Below are positions 15,365-17,575 of a stretch of 17,575 nucleotides of DNA, in pieces. The notes beneath the pieces were generated by a model. The model worked only from the letters and a program-made list of their open reading frames with translations, was not told the DNA's origin and did not search any database. The position numbers were made by a program, and so were the translations under genes. Source of the DNA: Deltaproteobacteria bacterium (GTDB lineage Bacteria; Desulfobacterota; DSM-4660; Desulfatiglandales; HGW-15); assembly GCA_016932235.1 (NCBI GenBank), contig JAFGDF010000173.1, positions 1 to 17,575 on the forward strand, written 5' to 3'. Each line of letters opens with the position of its first letter. Positions within the stretch are counted from its first letter, which is position 1.

Positions 15365-15546
15365 GTTTTTTCTGAAAAAGATATTGCACCACATCCCTTA
15401 CATCGGTGCCGATATCAGCTTCGGGCCAGTCGCTTGCCGAATCCTCCTCGACAGGCTCACTGTATGGTTTGGATGATATCTGGTTTTTGATGCATGTTTA
15501 TGGCCGTTTGCCGGATAAAGTCCTGCAAACGACCAGGGGGGATTCC
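15365..15546 (-). pseudogene. possible frameshifted gene remnant between the LysM gene and dprA
   Basis: This spacer has coding-like stretches in two minus-strand frames but no complete ORF. In the frame following the LysM stop it reads GRLQDFIRQTAINMHQKP and then DIIQTIQ before a TGA. Shifted by one base, it continues SEPVEEDSASDWPEADIGTD and then VRDVVQYLFQKKL. Joined by one base change, these would make a small acidic protein. No family is recognised and no ribosome site is clear, so chance reading frames are a real alternative. Confidence 0.22.
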
Positions 15547-16686
15547 CTATTCGATCGGGCATCTGGGCATGAGTGAAATATTGCCAGGCGCATCTTTCCA
15601 TTCCATGTTCTTGACGAAAGAGCCATAACTAATGACATTATCGGACGCAAGGATGATGGCGGTTGATGTATCAGGTCGTGATTCCAGGACAAGCGCGATA
15701 CCAATGTGAACATCAGGAAATATCATCCTGCCGCGTTCGTCAGCCAGAAATCGCACGCCGGGGGGATCGGGATCCGGGTCAGGCATGATGTTGGCATTGA
15801 CAATCTCAAGCAGGTTTCCCCTATTTACACCATGGTTGAATCCCCTGTTGATGTAAACAACGGAGCCTTTTCCAAGTAACTGCTGTTGATCTTTTGATGC
15901 GACTATATTTCCAAGAAGGTCCCTGTTTCCCGGTTGAGGCAGCACACATGGTGAAACCGGCTCATAGGGCAAAACATGGTCTCCAATCTGGATCGGTGAA
16001 TACATATCGGTTATTGTTGCGCTGTATACGTTCTCACGATCGGTGATTTTCCCTTCCAGCATTACTTGCGCGGATGGTTTATCAATCAAGAGGATCCCGT
16101 GTACTGAGAATGAGTATCCGGATATCTTATTTTTAGGATCCTGCAATACAGTAAAGGGTTTTATAATGAAAAACTCATCTCCCTTCATCACCTTTTTCTC
16201 CCGGTCAAACAATACATAGACCTGTTCACCCTGGCTCAGAATAAGCCTTTCACTGTCGGTCGCCAAGATGGTTCCCCATGAGTCAATCGGCTCATTGGAA
16301 AGGTAGGCGATGCAATTAATGTTTACGAGATCCTTGATATCATATCCCCGGGGGGAAGATTTATCATCTTTGATTTCAACCTTCCCGGCAAGAAGTTTGT
16401 CCGGGGCCTTTTCTATTGCTTTAGGAATCTCTTTTTCGAATAGCGTGATCACATCACCTGGATTTATAAGGTGTGGGTTGGTAATAAAAGGGTTCATCTG
16501 CCAAAGTTTTGGCCATAGGTTAGGATCTCCATAATATCTTTCGCAAATATCCCATAGTGTGTCACCTTTCTCCACAGTGTGGGTAACTTTTTGGGCATAT
16601 GTCATTGAGGGTACAATAAGGAGGACACCGATGGCTGTTACAAGAAGTAAAGAACAGACACTTAATTTTATAGCCTTGATATTCAT
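15547..16686 (-). CDS. secreted LysM domain protein
   Basis: A 379-residue exported protein. The signal peptide is clear: NIKAIK, then a hydrophobic core LSVCSLLLVTAIGVLLIV, then SMTYA with likely cleavage after A31. A single LysM domain (about 34-83) follows, beginning THTVEKGDTLWDICERYYGD and ending at INPGDVITLFEK, expected to bind peptidoglycan. The remaining 290 or so residues are predicted beta-rich with repeated hydrophobic/glycine turns (for example KGDEFFIIKP, IQIGDHVLPYE, GSVVYINRGFNHGVNRGN) and no catalytic motif I recognise. A run of alternating Asp-Pro (PDPDPDPP) lies at about 308-315. AAAGGTG lies upstream of the ATG with good spacing, and a promoter precedes it. LysM proteins upstream of dprA are familiar in deltaproteobacteria as I recall. 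Periplasmic cell-wall role inferred. Confidence 0.88.
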   Translation of the reverse strand: MNIKAIKLSVCSLLLVTAIGVLLIVPSMTYAQKVTHTVEKGDTLWDICERYYGDPNLWPKLWQMNPFITNPHLINPGDVITLFEKEIPKAIEKAPDKLLAGKVEIKDDKSSPRGYDIKDLVNINCIAYLSNEPIDSWGTILATDSERLILSQGEQVYVLFDREKKVMKGDEFFIIKPFTVLQDPKNKISGYSFSVHGILLIDKPSAQVMLEGKITDRENVYSATITDMYSPIQIGDHVLPYEPVSPCVLPQPGNRDLLGNIVASKDQQQLLGKGSVVYINRGFNHGVNRGNLLEIVNANIMPDPDPDPPGVRFLADERGRMIFPDVHIGIALVLESRPDTSTAIILASDNVISYGSFVKNMEWKDAPGNISLMPRCPIE

Positions 16687-16721
16687 ATGAGAGCACCTTT
16701 TATAAAATGTAAGTTTATGAC

Positions 16722-16751
16722 AAGATACAATTATTAAATTATAAATGTCAA
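16722..16751 (-). promoter_or_regulatory. predicted sigma70-type promoter for the LysM gene
   Basis: On the minus strand, a perfect TTGACA (16746-16751) and TATCTT (16722-16727, four of six) are separated by 18 bp in a very AT-rich stretch. The start point would fall near 16715, about 30 nt before the ATG at 16686. It could drive the LysM-dprA-topA series. Confidence 0.5.
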
Positions 16752-16764
16752 GTAGATTATATCC

Positions 16765-16977
16765 CTAATTAGCTGAAATAGGCGTATTTATGAAATAATC
16801 GGTCTCATCCTTTTCTGATGGGATGGGAACAAACGCGGATGGACCAGCAATAATATGAATGCCGTTATCCAGGTGAATCACATAAAATTCATATTTGGAA
16901 TTGGTCTTTGATTTGATTACTCCCCTTGTATTTTTATACCCTTTTGTCATCTCAATTCTGGTACCCGTATGAATCAT
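16765..16977 (-). CDS. small hypothetical protein, 70 residues
   Basis: I do not recognise a family. The start at 16977 is chosen because AGGAG (16983-16987) lies 5 bases upstream; an in-frame ATG at 17028 would add 17 residues without a ribosome site. The protein has no signal peptide or membrane segment. The order of short beta-like strands and glycines (GTRIEMTKGYKNTRGVIKS, then YEFYVIHLDNGIHIIAGPSA) resembles a small SH3-like or KOW-like barrel, which is an inference from pattern only. It lies 69 bp downstream of the BamE-like gene on the same strand, and 78 bp upstream of the LysM gene, which appears to have its own promoter. Confidence 0.65.
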   Translation of the reverse strand: MIHTGTRIEMTKGYKNTRGVIKSKTNSKYEFYVIHLDNGIHIIAGPSAFVPIPSEKDETDYFINTPISAN

Positions 16978-16982
16978 TTTTT

Positions 16983-16987
16983 CTCCT
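16983..16987 (-). promoter_or_regulatory. ribosome binding site setting the start of the 70-residue protein
   Basis: AGGAG on the minus strand, 5 bases before the ATG at 16977, within an AACAGGAGAAAAA context. It is the best ribosome site near this gene and excludes the longer reading from 17028. Confidence 0.65.
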
Positions 16988-17045
16988 GTTAGATAATGAT
17001 TGACAGATATCCATATGACTATGTTCATGATTCAGGATATGAGAT

Positions 17046-17444
17046 CTAAGGTTCGTTCCAGCCAGACAATCGACCATCTTTATCAAAAGAGACATATCCA
17101 CAGTATTTATCTGGATAATACCACAATGTCCTGACCCCTTTTATCATCTTGACCGGCTCACCAAGGATATCCTCAACCTGAGATTCGCTCATCCCAAGCT
17201 CAAGCTTCCGCCAGTTTTTTTTATTCTCCCACTCGAATACTTTTGACATCTGAGCTCTGTCTTCGAGTTGATATTCATTTAGAAGTGTTTCCAGGCATTG
17301 AATCCTTTCTTCAAGCTCGGAGATCTTCCTTTCAAGTATTTTAATTTCATTGTCATCGGCTGAAACAACCGGATAGAAGGGCAGAACTGATAAGCCTAAA
17401 GAAAAAATTGCTATTAAAGCAATAAGGTTCATTTTCTTGAACAT
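17046..17444 (-). CDS. secreted coiled-coil protein with SmpA/OmlA (BamE)-like domain
   Basis: A 132-residue exported protein. MFKK plus a hydrophobic stretch (LIALIAIFSLGLSVLPFYPV) forms a signal peptide, probably cleaved after VVSA (A29). Residues 32-60 form a short coiled coil (ILERKISELEERIQCLETLL). The C-terminal part (about 78-130) matches the SmpA/OmlA/BamE pattern: LELGMSESQVEDILGEP, then TLWYYPD, then GYVSFDKDGRLSGW. In Gram-negative bacteria that fold is found in BamE, an outer-membrane lipoprotein of the BAM complex, but also in many unrelated small periplasmic proteins. No lipobox cysteine is present here, so this is not a standard BamE. The start is fixed by AGGAG 7 bases upstream (17452-17456); a longer frame reaching 17531 runs into tRNA-Leu and is not real. 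Confidence 0.85.
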   Translation of the reverse strand: MFKKMNLIALIAIFSLGLSVLPFYPVVSADDNEIKILERKISELEERIQCLETLLNEYQLEDRAQMSKVFEWENKKNWRKLELGMSESQVEDILGEPVKMIKGVRTLWYYPDKYCGYVSFDKDGRLSGWNEP

Positions 17445-17451
17445 TTGGTGT

Positions 17452-17456
17452 CTCCT
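17452..17456 (-). promoter_or_regulatory. ribosome binding site setting the start of the BamE-like protein
   Basis: AGGAG on the minus strand, 7 bases before the ATG at 17444, immediately ahead of the signal peptide. It rejects upstream in-frame starts that lack a ribosome site and overlap the tRNA gene. Confidence 0.7.
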
Positions 17457-17489
17457 GGCATGTAAAACATGGAATATCATCTTATTCAT

Positions 17490-17574
17490 TGGTGCGAGAG
17501 AGGGGACTCGAACCCCTACACCCTGCGGCACTGGATCCTAAATCCAGCGCGTCTACCAGTTCCGCCACTCTCGC
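17490..17574 (-). tRNA. tRNA-Leu (anticodon UAG)
   Basis: An 85-nt class II tRNA with encoded CCA. The acceptor GCGAGAG pairs with CTCTCGC, followed by A73 as expected for leucine. The anticodon arm CTGGA-TTTAGGA-TCCAG gives anticodon TAG (plus 17538-17540), reading CUA and related CUN codons. A long variable arm (about TGCCGCAGGGTGT) and T arm AGGGG-TTCGAGT-CCCCT are present. It is complete, one base from the window edge, on the same strand as the BamE-like gene. Confidence 0.96.
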
Positions 17575-17575
17575 A

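Noticed and set aside
15447..15449. Selenocysteine UGA read-through extending the coding fragment after the LysM gene
   Set aside because: It would need read-through of the LysM TAG first, and the sequence after the TGA quickly meets another stop; no SECIS-like stem follows.
17445..17531. N-terminal extension of the BamE-like protein beginning MPQGVGVRVPSLAP
   Set aside because: It is tRNA-Leu sequence read as protein; the AGGAG at 17452-17456 and the signal peptide place the start at 17444.

Overview
The window looks like a bacterial chromosome segment, most likely from a Desulfobacterota (deltaproteobacterial) or related anaerobic lineage. This is an inference from the gene set: an E. coli-type Asd, a selenocysteine tRNA, a glgC-glgP-glgB cluster with a DUF3417-type phosphorylase, and a LysM protein upstream of dprA and topA. 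No 16S rRNA or species marker is present. All genes read as intact, and no phage, CRISPR array or complete insertion sequence is visible.

Layout. Positions 87-2519 (minus) encode a HerA/FtsK-superfamily ATPase with coiled coils at its C-terminus. Next come a selenocysteine tRNA (selC, minus) with a long imperfect hairpin just 5' of it, and asd (minus). The 665-bp gap between asd and glgC holds a probable 286-bp MITE-like inverted-repeat element. It sits between two good divergent sigma70-type promoters, one facing asd and one facing glgC. The plus-strand operon glgC-glgP-glgB (4798-10889) covers ADP-glucose synthesis, glucan phosphorolysis and branching; no glycogen synthase is present here. 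A stand-alone response regulator follows with its own promoter, and its stop overlaps the stop of convergent topA. On the minus strand, reading from right to left, the order is tRNA-Leu(UAG), a secreted BamE/SmpA-like small protein, a 70-residue hypothetical, a secreted LysM protein, dprA and topA.

How the genes work together. GlgC makes ADP-glucose, GlgB introduces alpha-1,6 branches and GlgP releases glucose-1-phosphate, so the operon handles both ends of glycogen turnover, with the synthase presumably encoded elsewhere. DprA and TopA are DNA-handling proteins; the LysM and BamE-like proteins act at the envelope. selC means the organism probably makes selenoproteins, though none is recognised in this window.

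The window is mainly housekeeping. The least ordinary items are the MITE between divergent promoters, the selC leader hairpin, the nine-T run inside the response-regulator promoter spacer, the lone HerA-like ATPase beside selC, and a possible frameshifted gene remnant upstream of dprA. I do not see a clearly new multi-gene system.
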